From assembly GCA_037693485.1 (NCBI GenBank), contig CM075350.1:67064001-67128000 (forward strand): 64,000 bases of DNA, in the 5' to 3' direction. This document shows positions 36,582 to 48,124 of this stretch, piece by piece; the stretch's first letter is position 1, and the number at the start of each line of letters is the position of its first letter. The stretch comes from Kitagawia praeruptora (Eukaryota > Streptophyta > Magnoliopsida > Apiales > Apiaceae). A program made the translations under genes and the position numbers. The notes under the pieces are model-generated. The model had not been told where the DNA came from, searched no databases, and was given only the letters and a program-made list of their open reading frames with translations.

Positions 36582-37080
36582 CTAGCATTTTACCCGTGCT
36601 ACGCACCGAAAGCACAATTTCAAAATTTCAAAATAGTTACAAAAATATATAGTGTATCAAAAAATAAATTATTTTTTTTATATTTTGTTTTGAGACTAAC
36701 GAATCTGATGTGCACCTCAAATAACTTTCCTTAAATTACGTGTAATTGTATGAACGCGTGTTAAACAATTTTGAAAAATTGTGTATATAAAAAAGATTAA
36801 TATCACAACACATTCATTTGATATTTGATAAAATTTACCTGAGATACATATCAATTTTCTTATTCCCTTTATTTTTACCCAAGTAAATTAACGACATTTT
36901 ATGCTATTTTTACAGAAAGTTTGGTTCAATATAATCATGTTTTGAGGATCATGCGTAGAGAACAATGAAAACATAATTATTAATAAAAAAATCAAATACT
37001 TATTTTTCATTATATAAATGTAAATGAAATAGGAAATGAGCAATTCTAGAGGTCCAAAAAAAATCCCAAAGAGTGAGTTG
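36582..37080 (-). mobile_element. Minus-strand Helitron end
   Basis: A|CTAGCATTTTACCCGTGCTA with CGCACCG: reversed, a GTGC/GCAC hairpin, spacer and CTAG|T. A related end occurs at about 37096 (TTAGCGTTTTACCCGTGCTA), where the terminal CTAG has changed, so two related copies appear to lie in tandem or one inside the other. The right limits are unknown. Confidence 0.6.
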
Positions 37081-37095
37081 TCGTATTTCGATTGG

Positions 37096-37480
37096 TTAGC
37101 GTTTTACCCGTGCTACGCACCAAATGATAAAATTAATTAATTAATTAATATAAACATATTACTTTAATCATTATTTATATAAAAAGAAGAAGATAATTTC
37201 ATTAAAATTTAAGTATAAAATTATTGTCAATTTATACCAAATGTATTTATATCATTATTATCAAACAATTATCATAACATTCACATCCATGTTCAAGCAT
37301 TCTAAGCCCCTCTTTATTGTTTTTTATAATTTTATTTTTCATTTGATTTCTCTCATTTTTTAGAATCTTCCAACCTAGTTCATAAGTTTTTTTATCCATA
37401 TTTTAAGTTTTGTTATTTTGAAAAATTGGTATATTTAAATGTGCAGAGTGCAGTACAATGGGTTTCTATATATTTTATTA
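37096..37480 (-). mobile_element. Second, decayed Helitron end
   Basis: Shares about 20 bp (GCGTTTTACCCGTGCTACGC) with the terminus at 36582 but has TTAGC where that one has CTAGC. No coding sequence to its right. Confidence 0.4.
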
Positions 37481-37559
37481 TATTAATTGTTAACGGAGGA
37501 ATTTGGTGATAACAAATTTCGGAGGTTGCTGAAATAACGAAACTATGAAAATAGGGGGA

Positions 37560-37870
37560 TTTGGGATTTTGGATGTTTGGGGCTGCACTTAAGAGGTGTC
37601 TCGATATGTCTCGTGTATCGGATCCTTTTTTAAGATGCCTGCGTACCTTATATTTATAGAGATCAAGCCAACGCAGTTCTGTGAAATTGATTTTTGTCTA
37701 TCCCTTAGTGACTTCGTTAATCTGGGTAATTACTGATTTTATCTGATTTAATCTTATCGTTGTGATATCTTCCTGATTTGAAGAATATCGTTTGGAGATA
37801 TTTTCCGTTATTGATTGATTGAGATTGTTTATTTCCTCGTTTCGGGGAGAGAATAAGACTTAGCGGTTAA
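37560..37870. repeat. Possible LTR fragment
   Basis: A GC-richer patch with ATGCCTGCGTACCTTATATT, TATAGAGATCAAGCCAACGC and AGTTCTGTG. Such word order is familiar from LTRs of plant retroelements, but no matching end, primer site or partner copy is present. Weak call. Confidence 0.25.
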
Positions 37871-37879
37871 GCAATAATT

Positions 37880-39380
37880 ATTAATCTGAATTAATAATTA
37901 ATAATATTGGAAATTTGGGAGATATTAGAGGCAACCGAAAATATGGCGTAACATTAATATTTAAAATAGTTGCATGGGTGGCGATCAATTTTTCAAATAG
38001 TATTAAAAGTTCATAAACACTTATTTCTAACAATCGTTATAAATCATTAGATTGTCTCTCAAAAAGAGGTTACAGCTACATGAAAAAGGATAACTACTGT
38101 GCAAGATCAATAAAACGAACATAATTATGATAAGGAAAACTTTCATCTAATCTAGTTTCCTATGTGTTTGTTCCATATCTTTTTTACAAATTTTATGTTC
38201 ATTTATTAGTAAATTGATTTACTATAGAAAAATAAACATTATCAATTAACCAAACAAAACCAATATATCCCATTCTTTGAGTTAGATATTACTGCTAGAG
38301 TTTATGGTGATAGCCATCAGCTTGTTTTTAATGATAACTTAAAATGTGTATATTCAGTTTGGGAGTTTGTATGTTGAATTTTGTATTATTTTCTATCAGA
38401 AAATGGTATATTAAATATTAGTTTTTTAACCCATAAATAAAGAAGGAAAAATTAATTCGAAATGATGGTATGTGAATTGATACTATTACTTAAATTCAAG
38501 AATACCAAATTCAAAAAGGCACTCTTTTATTAAAAACAATATATAATTTTAAGCGTATCAACATTTTTATTTATCATTATTAATAATTTTTAGAACAAAA
38601 ATCGTAGTTGTTGCTCTCTCTCCACCTTTCCCAAAAGATGCTAAACTAAAGTTTAGGAGCTGATATCAGTTTTTTAAGTTTTTTTTAAATTTTATATTGA
38701 TTTTTCAAAAAAATATCATTGAGAGTCTAGTACCCCGTTGCCCGTTGGTGGATTTTATCTACCAAAATATTATATTTTGTACTTACTCTCTGTTTAAGAT
38801 AAAGCTTATTTTTTTCTCTTGATTTTACTTTGGCTTTCACTAAATATCTCTCTTTATTGAGAGCCTGATATCCTGTTCGTGAATTTTGTCTAGCCATATA
38901 TTAGATTTTGTTATATTAGTTCATTGATTTGCATAGTACAAAATCACAGTTCTGGTCGGTTGTTTGAATACGATATGACAAATGAGATATATATATTCCT
39001 CATGTTTATAACAAATTGTTAGATTATCTCGTCGAACAGACGGTATAATTCAGTGACATAAGCTAGAGATGTACCATAATTGAAGATATGTTCAATGATT
39101 AGATAAATTAAAATTAGTGTTATAATTTACTATATGCTTGTTCAATTTTAATTGTTTTTGTAGATGTTGTATGTCCTTTTATTGATCATTTTTGTAGGTT
39201 TGATTATTTTTGTGTATGACATATGTCCTTTTATTGATGAATTAATTATCAAAAAATAAACAGTAATTTTTAAGAAAATTTGCGCTAAATTGACCAATTT
39301 ATTATGATAATATTCACTAACAATATTTTCATTGACTCTGTAATATTTTTTATTTTTTGATTGAAAATTTATACATCAAA
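37880..39380. other. AT-rich DNA, nothing recognised
   Basis: No gene. At 39382-39440 a 32-bp piece (AATGTAAAGTACTATTTAAG...) is duplicated in tandem; the second copy carries the LINE target site. Confidence 0.4.
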
Positions 39381-39441
39381 TAATGTAAAGTACTATTTAA
39401 GAATATATTTAATGTAAAGTACTATTTAAGAATATATTTAA

Positions 39442-40818
39442 GGAAAACGGAGGGCTCCAGTTTCATCTGGTCAGGTATTTGGCAGGCAAAGGAGGAGATT
39501 AAGAAGGGTTTTCGTTGGGTGTTAGGGGATGGAAAGAACATCAATATGCTTACTGATCCGTGGATTAAAAGCAAAGCTAACCACATGGTCGAGAACAAGA
39601 GCTATACTGTTAGCAGAAGTACTAAAGTCTGTCAATTCTTTAAACATGGTGCTCTTGAGTGGGATGAGGAACGTGTTAGGGAGGTGTTTGATGAGATTGA
39701 TGCAACTTCAATTTTGCAAACTCGAATTCCACAAAATGCAGTTCATGATAGAGTAGCTTGGGTGCACACAAAGGATGGATGCTATTCAGTAAAATCTGGT
39801 TATCATGTGTGGCAAGAGAGTCATCTGGTCCCAATTCAAGATTCTCACTCAGTAGGCTGGAAGAGGTTGTGGAATTTGAAAATCCCGCCGAAAGTTAAAT
39901 TCTTTCTGTGGCGCCTGTGTCGAAACAATGTCCCTGTTCGTGTGAATCTACATAGGAGATGTAATGGTGTACCTGTGATTTGTCCGATGTGCAACATTGA
40001 TGTGGAGCATGTACTGCATTTGTTCTTTCATTGCGATTTTGCTGCACTTTGCTGGCAACAAATGAGAGTTCAGTACGATATGTGGGAGTTAGAAGATGTG
40101 TCGAGGTGGTTGCTGGACAAGCTGAGTTCTGAGTCCTATGACAGGCTTAAATTGTTTGCAATGACTTTATGGGGCATCTGGTTTTTCAGGAACAAGAAGG
40201 TATGGGAACAAAAGGTGGTAACGGCTGAATTTGCTATGGATTGGAGTCTATTGCAGCTTAAAGAATGGGGTGAAGCTTGTAGTAGAGTACATCAGGGAGC
40301 GGTACAGGTAAGACAGAATAATGTTACGAACAAAGACAGATGGGTGGCACCGGAGACTGGTTTGCTGAAAGTGAATGTTGATGCTTCGATAGTGGCAGGT
40401 TCCTCACACTTTTCAGTAGGTATGGTGCTGCGTGATCACAGAGGAGAGTATATGGGAGGTAAAGTAATGAGCAGCTGTGAGTGTACTGGAGGCAGAAGCA
40501 ATTGGCATTGACGAGGCTTTGTCTTGGATTAGCACCAGAACGGAGGGAAGGGCCTGTGTTGAGTCTGACTCTCTTACTGCAGTGCAGGCTATTAACAGTC
40601 AATCAGTGTACCACCTGGAAATTGGCCACATTCTTGATGCTTGCAGGTCGAAGTTGGTTGCTAGGCCTAATATTCAGGTTAAATATGTGAGAAGGTTAGC
40701 CAATAGGTCAGCCCATCTAGTGGCTCGAGTGCCTTGTGAGCTAAATTGCTCTATTGATTTAGTGACTCCTCCACGGATTGTGTTGGAGTCTTTGATGTAT
40801 GATGCTTTGATTGAGTAA
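39442..40818 (+). pseudogene. LINE ORF2 C-terminal part: zinc-knuckle and RNase H domains
   Basis: The frame opens SSFIWSGIWQAKEEIKKGF, then GDGKNINMLTDPWI, typical of plant L1 proteins after the RT domain. Next comes the zf-RVT domain: WNLKIPPKVKFFLWR, then CPMCNIDVEHVLHLFFHC, with the C-x-x-C...H...H/C ligand pattern. About 100 codons later an RNase H domain of the plant type starts at LLKVNVDAS (first catalytic Asp, codon at 40380). Near 40475 the frame shifts: the frame running to 40511 becomes nonsense, while another frame carries on VLEAEAIGIDEA (catalytic Glu), CVESDSLTAVQAI (catalytic Asp) and RRLANRSAHLVAR to a stop at 40816-40818. One indel therefore disables an otherwise well kept domain. 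No ATG is expected, since this is a truncated copy. Confidence 0.92.
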
Positions 40819-40847
40819 TGGAAATGCATTTTTCTTCAAAAAAAAAA
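39442..40847 (+). mobile_element. 5'-truncated L1-type LINE
   Basis: A 1.4-kb insertion ending in an A-run (from 40838). It is bracketed by a 13-bp target duplication, AGAATATATTTAA (39429-39441 and 40848-40860). Only the 3' portion of ORF2 is present, in frame from the first base after the duplication, so truncation happened during reverse transcription. It is the best preserved coding remnant in the window. Confidence 0.93.
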
Positions 40848-40860
40848 AGAATATATTTAA

Positions 40861-41620
40861 TATTTTGAATAATTCACATATATTGCCAGGTCAAATTATT
40901 TTTCTCATTAATTATTGCATAGTTAAAAAATTCGTCATTAAAATGTTAAAAGATGATTAGTTTAAAATTCATTCTAACATTTTAATTGGTTGTTTAGTTT
41001 TTTTATGACTGAATTATTTAATACTTTACATAACTTAAATTTTGAATGCATATTCAGAATAATGTGGTAAATAGTTTTATATTGTTAATAATTTTTAATT
41101 CATGATTTTAATTGTACTTTATGATTTTGAATTGAAAGTTTGAGAAATGAAAATATCTATTATAAATATAATATATTCATGTATTAATGTATAAATTTTA
41201 AATTAAATAATTATTGTATTTAGAATAAAATTGTTAAGTATTCACTGTATAACATTGACAACCCAACACTGTAAAAAAAACTTAATAACGTAAACAAATC
41301 AGTGTAATGTGATAATAATTGATGCCTACAATTTAGTAAGTCGCTGAATTATTGAAGTTTGCTACTGAATATTCTAATGAGAAGTAAATCTGAGAGAATC
41401 CGGACTGAGGATGATGATAACCTAAATCGTTTTCTATTTTCTTTGTGATAAACGTTTTTTTGTTAAATTTATTTGACAGTTAAAACATGACACATATAAT
41501 ACATATATACAATCGAAATAAAAATATATTATGTCCAAGTATAAAATTTCATATAATAAAAAGATATAAAGTAGTATCTTAACCGAAATTGATATGATTT
41601 AGTCATGAGAAGAATTGATG
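40861..41620. other. AT-rich interior of the foldback structure
   Basis: No gene, terminal repeat or hairpin of note seen. Confidence 0.4.
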
Positions 41621-44600
41621 CATACACTTAGTTTATCAAAGTTGGCTAAGTCTGATGGGGTAGATTTTCTGTAATGTTTTAATTGATATAATAATTATAT
41701 ATTTTTTAGTTTGTAAAAATTTTATTTTATATAAGTTGTTTATTAGTTAACCGTTAAAATAAAAATTAGTAGTTATCATGTTTACTTAATTGATATGAAA
41801 AAATAAAAATTAATTGTTATTGAGTGTAACTTGATTTGAGTTTTGTGTTGGCTGAAACGTAGAATCTAGATTCAATAGAGAAAATGTTACATTAAGTTTA
41901 ATTGATTTAAATTTAATAAATTATGATTTATGTTAAAATAATTCACAATTTTGTGATTGGTTAACTAATACATGTTAGATTCGGGTATCCTTTATTATAA
42001 TAAAGGAAGTTCAAAAACAATTCACAACTAAAAGATATATAACCATATGTAATATATTGTTATATGGATTTATAGAAAATAATTTTTACGGTTAGTAGAA
42101 ACTTTTTAAAATTAAAAACATTGTGATATGCGAAGTTATAAAATCAAGATATATATATGTTTAAATTTAATTTAACCGCGATTAGTAAATTAAAATAAGT
42201 ATGGTAAATAATAAAAATTTTATATATTATTGATTGATTTAATGTTTAGAAGTAAATTTTGATTGCCTATAAAATAATTTTAATTTTTTGATTGATAATT
42301 TATTCACCAACCAACAATAATACTCTTATAGCATATATTTAATAATTCAAATATATGTAGTGTTCATTATATGAAATTTATTAATTATTTAATTAACAAA
42401 TTATGAATAAATTTATTTTTGAACCTTTTAAAAATTTGAGTTTTTGAAGATATGGATTTTATCCAAACTATTTAAAATTTATTTAAGTCCGATTTTGTAG
42501 TGTTGGCTTATATGCATTTATTAATTAATTTTATTAACAAATTATTAATAAATATATTTTTGAGTTTATAAAAAAATCAAAATTTTGAAGGTAGGGATTT
42601 TATCCAAGTTATTTAAAATCTGATTTCAAATCTGACTTTTTCAAATTTTTAGTTAAGTTGGATTGTAATGATTTAATATCGATTATAATTGTACAAAATA
42701 TATTATAAAAATCATATGATAATATGATTGTGATTGACTTTATATTTAAAGAGTGGTTGATTAATGAATGATTAGTTATGAAATTGAATTTAAAATATTT
42801 AATAGTATATCGTGATTGATTTCAAATTAAAATTGTGATTTTCTAGTAAATATTTTTTGATTTAAAAAATATGTATTATGGATATGTTTAATAAAATCAA
42901 TATTGTATTTAAATTAGTTTATATGAATTTATTAATTATTTTATTAACAAATTGTGAATAAATATAATTTTGAACCTTTCAAAAAATCGAGTTTTTGAAG
43001 ATATGGAATTTATCCAAGCTATTAAAATTTTGTTCAAATTCAACTTTGTAGTGTTGGCTCATATGTATTTATTAATTAATTTTATTAACAAATTATGAAT
43101 AAATATATTTTTGAGCTTATAAAAAAATCAAAATTTTTGAAAGTGTTGATTTTATCCAAGTTATTTAAAATCTGATTTCAAATCCTATTTTTTCAAGTTT
43201 TTAGTTAAGTTAGATTATAATTATTTAATATCGATTATTATTGTACAATATATATTATAAAAATTGATTTATAATGTATGATAATATGATTATGACTGGC
43301 TTTATATTAAAAGAGTGGTTGATTAATGAATGAATAATTATGAAATTTAATTTAAAATATATAGTGCTATATCGTGATTGATTTCAAATTAAAATTATGA
43401 TTTTCTAGTAAATATTTTTTGATTTAAAAAATAGGTACTTATGGATCATACACTTAGTTTATCAAAGTTGGCTAAGTCTGATGGGGTAGATTTTCTGTAA
43501 TGTTTTAATTGATATAATAATTATATATTTTTTAGTTTGTAAAAATTTTATTTTATATAAGTTGTTTATTAGTTAACCGTTAAAATAAAAATTAGTAGTT
43601 ATCATGTTTACTTAATTGATATGAAAAAATAAAAATTAATTGTTATTGAGTGTAACTTGATTTGAGTTTTGTGTTGGCTGAAACGTAGAATCTAGATTCA
43701 ATAGAGAAAATGTTACATTAAGTTTAATTGATTTAAATTTAATAAATTATGATTTATGTTAAAATAATTCACAATTTTGTGATTGGTTAACTAATACATG
43801 TTAGATTCGGGTATCCTTTATTATAATAAAGGAAGTTCAAAAACAATTCACAACTAAAAGATATATAACCATATGTAATATATTGTTATATGGATTTATA
43901 GAAAATAATTTTTACGGTTAGTAGAAACTTTTTAAAATTAAAAACATTGTGATATGCGAAGTTATAAAATCAAGATATATATATAAATGTTTAAATTTAA
44001 TTTAACCGCGATTAGTAAATTAAAATAAGTATGGTAAATAATAAAAATTTTATATATTATTGATTGATTTAATGTTTAGAATTAAATTTTGATTGCCTAT
44101 AAAATAATTTTAATTTTTTGATTGATAATTTATTCACCAACCAACAATAATACTCTTATAGCATATATTTAATAATTCAAATATATGTAGTGTTCGTTAT
44201 ATGAAATTTATTAATTATTTAATTAACAAATTATGAATAAATTTATTTTTGAACCTTTTAAAAATTTGAGTTTTTGAAGATATGGATTTTATCCAAACTA
44301 TTTAAAATTTGTTCAAGTCCGATTTTGTAGTGTTGACTTATATGCATTTATTAATTAATTTTATTAACAAATTATTAATAAATATATTATTGAGTTTATA
44401 AAAAAATCAAAATTTTGAAGGTAGGGATTTTATCCAAGTTATTTAAAATCTGATTTCAAATCTGACTTTTTCAAATTTTTAGTTAAGTTGGATTATAATG
44501 ATTTAATATCAATTATAATTGTACAAAATATATTATAAAAATCATATGATAATATGATTGTGATTGACTTTATATTTAAAGAGCGGTTGATTAATGAATG

Positions 44601-45418
44601 ATTAGTTATGAAATTGAATTTAAAATATTTAATAGTATATCGTGATTGATTTCACCAAAATTGTGATTTTCTAGTAAATATTTTTTGATTTAAAAAATAT
44701 GTATTATGGATATGTTTAATAAAATCAATATTGTATTTAAATTAGTTTATATGAATTTATTAATTATTTTATTAACAAATTGTGAATAAATATAATTTTG
44801 AACCTTTCAAAAAATCGAGTTTTTGAAGATATGGAATTTATCCAAGCTATTAAAATTTTGTTCAAATTCGATTTTGTAGTGTTGGCTCATATGTATTTAT
44901 TAATTAATTTTATTAACAAATTATGAATAAATATATTTTTGAGCTTATAAAAAAATCAAAATTTTTGAAGGTGTTGATTTTATCCAAATTATTTAAAATC
45001 TGATTTCAAATCCTATTTTTTCAAGTTTTTAGTTAAGTTAGATTATAATTATTTAATATCGATTATTATTGTACAATATATATTATAAAAATTAATTTAT
45101 AATGTATGATAATATGATTATGACTGGCTTTATATTAAAAGAGTGGTTGATTAATGAATGAATAATTATGAAATTTAATTTAAAATATATAGGGCTATAT
45201 CGTGATTGATTTCAAATCAAAATTATGATTTTCTAGTAAATATTTTTTGATTTAAAAAATAGGTATTTATGGATATGTTTAGTAAAATCATTATTGTATT
45301 TAAATTAGAAGTGTTAACTAACCATGGTTAAAGAGGTAGGGTGAGATTGTAAATAAGGAAATGTCTAAATTTTAGGAATTAGCTCTGATTGGTCCTAAAA
45401 TAATTCCTCGATTCTTAT
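41621..45418 (-). repeat. Right arm of the foldback structure: two units plus terminal segment
   Basis: Reverse complement of the left arm. Copy 1 of unit U spans 41621-43446 and copy 2 starts at 43447, a period of 1826 bp; both begin CATACACTTAGTTTATCAAA. The two are nearly identical with scattered substitutions and short indels (e.g. GATATATATATG versus GATATATATATAAATG). After copy 2 the terminal segment T follows (GTGTTAACTAACCATGGTTA, 45305 on) up to CCTCGATTCTTA at about 45418, where homology to the left arm stops. Each U also contains TATCCTTTATTATAATAAAG, a palindrome resembling a Helitron 5' end. Confidence 0.88.
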
Positions 45419-45771
45419 AGATGGCTGTTTATAAACTAATCAAATAGCAATTCAACCCGACAAGATATGATCATGCCTGAAGGTAATAACTTTACATATG
45501 TGATATTGTAACTTGTAAGCACATTTTTTTCTTTTTATATAATTATATATTAATTATTATATTTCTTAAATAATAATAAAAATTAATTAATATATATTAT
45601 TATATATTCGGGTGGAACAGGTTATATTGGTCGGGTTGACAAGGTAAACCGAACCCAACCATTATTTTTCGGTTTTTAAAAAATCGAAACCGTTACCAAC
45701 CCGAACCTTTACAAAACCGTAAATTCTGGTTTGGGCGGGTTTGAAAAATTTTGCTCACCCCTAGTTATGAG
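45419..45771. mobile_element. Long part of the split hAT element plus target duplication
   Basis: AT-rich sequence, then CGGGTTGACAAGG, CCGAACCCAACC, TTTCGGTTTTT blocks and the terminus TTTTGCTCACCCCTA ending at 45763. The adjacent GTTATGAG (45764-45771) is the reverse complement of the 8 bp next to the other hAT end at 36562. The element's second terminus is missing here. Confidence 0.72.
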
Positions 45772-45965
45772 TGTCTATATTAAATATAAAGTCAAACATT
45801 GGTATTAGAAATAAAGGGGTATATATGGAAAAATTGGTAAAAAATGTATTGGAAAAAGGAATGTGACAACTATTTAGGGACAATTTTTTTTTTTTTTTTT
45901 GCAAATGTGCCAACTAAAAAGGGACGAAGGGAGTACTATTTATTTAATAATCGTATCTATATATA

Positions 45966-46900
45966 CTAGCCTATAACCCGTAAAAAGCACGGGGCCTTTA
46001 TTAAAATTATATATTAATCATTTTGTAGAATGTAAAACTTGAATTTAGCTTGATAATACATTTTATTATTATTACTTTTGAACATAAACATGTTTAAACC
46101 TTAATTTCATGAGGAAAATGAATATTATCGATTTTAACTTTAATTTTTAGTTTTGTTAAATATCTTGAGATTCTAATAATTTCTAAAAAAAAAATATTTT
46201 TTTTAAAAGTAAAAATATTACTTAGATAATAAAAATTTCAAATTCCAATTTATATAAATTATATAAAGTTTAATATTCTGAGACTTGGTTTTTAACTAAT
46301 TAACTACAAATATTTATAGTATTGCACTCGGAGCTTCCAACATGCTTGAATCAATACTACCTCACTATATATACTTAATCAATACGATCTGCTAAGATTG
46401 CTTGATACTGGTTAAACATGATAGACATAACAAATTCTAAGATGATTAGGTATTCACGGTCTTTTAGAAAAAGCAAACCATTAATTAAAGAGAACATAAT
46501 GTAGAAGTAGAATGAATCATTCCATGTAACAATAAAATTTCATGTTTTCCCATGTCATTTGTTCTATATCTAAATTTGTCACTTATGTTTTCTACAACTG
46601 TAGCAAGCTATGAAAATGAATCTTTAATGAACTTTTCAAGAATTTTTATTTCATAAAAAAATATATGGTATTTCCACATTAATACTTATATAGTATCAGT
46701 AATTTAAAAATTACATCCAATAGAAACCAAGCAAGGGAGAAACATGAATTCATATGATAGTGAGTAGTGAGGTGTCGTTTTGAGCTTTTTCAAGTGGGAG
46801 TCACTAATACATGGGCTTACTTGTGGTAAACTGTTAACTTGCATCATCGATCATTCTATTCAAGTACACATCTTGATCATCACAGCCAAGTTTCCAAGTC
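45966..46900 (-). mobile_element. Minus-strand Helitron end, body to the right
   Basis: A|CTAGCCTATAA then CCCGT-AAAAAGC-ACGGG (45977-45993): reversed, hairpin, spacer, CTAG|T. The 5' end was not found. Exon-like fragments on the same strand further right (61.7-63.1 kb) could belong to it if it is a large, gene-capturing copy; that is inference. Confidence 0.6.
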
Positions 46901-47056
46901 ATTTTAGTTCAGGCAATATATATGACTGTGGCAAGGTCTGGTTTGTCCTTCTCAGCTAACAATATTTTGAACAACTCTACATATGTTATAGCCTCTTTGA
47001 CATATCAATATGGCACTGACGGATCAAACACTTGCACTTCTAGTATATTTCCTTTC
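46901..47056. other. Flank of hAT insertion, unresolved
   Basis: Less AT-rich than its surroundings and open in one plus frame for 60 codons from 46922, but not recognised. Confidence 0.3.
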
Positions 47057-47064
47057 TGTATTTC

Positions 47065-47352
47065 TAGGGATGGCAACGGGTTGGATCGGGTTAGATATCT
47101 GTGATATCCAAATCCAAACCCGAATTTTTAATCCAAATCCAAACCCGATCCAAATCCATTTGGATTTGGAAATTCAAAATCAAACCCGATCCACCGGGTT
47201 TAGATCGGGTTCGGGTTTACCCAAACCCGAAATTTTAAATTCTTGTAAATAAGAAGTATTACTTTTTTTAAGCTAAATTTCATAAAAATTAAAATTACAA
47301 TTGCAAATAAAAATTCAGATTCCAGAGACATAAAAATAAATAATGAATAAGG

Positions 47353-47397
<45 letters not shown>

Positions 47398-47592
47398 TAA
47401 TATATATATATATTGGATTTCGGGTTTGGATCGGGTTTTGGATTTCGGGTTTGGATCGGGTTGGATTTGACTAATATTCAAATCCAAACTCTTTCAGGTT
47501 TGAAAATCAAATCCAAAAAATCGAGTTCGATAAGATCCAATCGGGTCGAATTGGATCGGGTATCCGTCGGATCCTTTTTTTTGCCATCCCTA
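47065..47592. mobile_element. hAT-type MITE, 528 bp, rich in CGGGTTTGGAT
   Basis: Termini TAGGGATGGCAACGGG and GCCATCCCTA, with the exact 8-bp target duplication TGTATTTC (47057-47064, 47593-47600). Subterminal zones are made of GGGTTTGGAT / ATCCAAACCC words in both orientations (47085-47235, 47415-47560). The centre has an (AT)n run (47360-47412). Open frames across it are repeat-driven. Confidence 0.92.
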
Positions 47593-47599
47593 TGTATTT

Positions 47600-47690
47600 C
47601 CCTTGAGAGTTGTCACCAACACCAGCACCATCTGACTTTTGAATCAATCGTTTTATACATCATCGCCAACCTAAAAAACTTCTTTCTCTA
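47600..47690. repeat. Segment also present right of element 2
   Basis: CCCTTGAGAGTTGTCACCAA and CACCAGCACCAT match 61683-61714 with about two changes, and similarity decays over the next 60 bp. On the minus strand both can be read as GAGVG(D/E)(N/S)SQG. The hAT MITE inserted directly beside this copy. Confidence 0.6.
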
Positions 47691-47699
47691 TATTAAATA

Positions 47700-48124
47700 C
47701 ATTATGTAGTTCAAGATATTCGATACTCACAATTGTCAAATTCTCACCAGGCTGAGAATATAATTATAATTATAATTGACTAAAAACCTTATTTAGACCA
47801 TTTCAAATCTATTTAAAAATTTTGAGCTCCAGATGCATTAAATTTTTTTTAGCATTTGCTAGTTGCAGAAGTCGGGCCAGCCCCTGCGTTTGAATTGTAA
47901 ATTTAAAAAAACAAAAGATCTGTATGTAATATATCATAATGAATTACTCTGACATCTAAAAAACTGAAGATACATAAAACTAAGCAAACTCATCCTAACT
48001 ACTAACTGAAAAATGTAGATAAGCAAAGTGTATAACAAATTGTAATAATGCAGATCACAAATGAAACATATCTAATCGAATTAGTACAAGTGTAGAGATT
48101 ATATTTTTCAGGCTGGAAAGTTCT
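47700..48124. other. AT-rich left flank of element 2
   Basis: No gene seen. It ends with GTTCT (48120-48124), the target duplication. Confidence 0.4.

Larger units (their letters stand above)
34381..45933. mobile_element. Giant Stowaway-ended foldback structure, 11.55 kb
   Basis: The ends are Stowaway-like: TA|CTCTCTCCGTCCCTTTTTAG at the left and CTAAAAAGGGACGAAGGGAG|TA at the right. Complementarity runs on past the tips (TTGACACATTTGCAAAA versus GCAAATGTGCCAA), is lost for about 0.3 kb on the right, and then continues for nearly 2 kb in the arms described below. The interior (36571-41620) holds Helitron ends and a LINE. No transposase gene is present. It may be a composite of Stowaway copies and not a single mobile unit. 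Confidence 0.6.

Noticed and set aside
46922..47252. Frames of 60 and 80 codons across 46922-47252
   Set aside because: The second runs into the hAT MITE and is driven by its repeats; the first shows no recognisable family.
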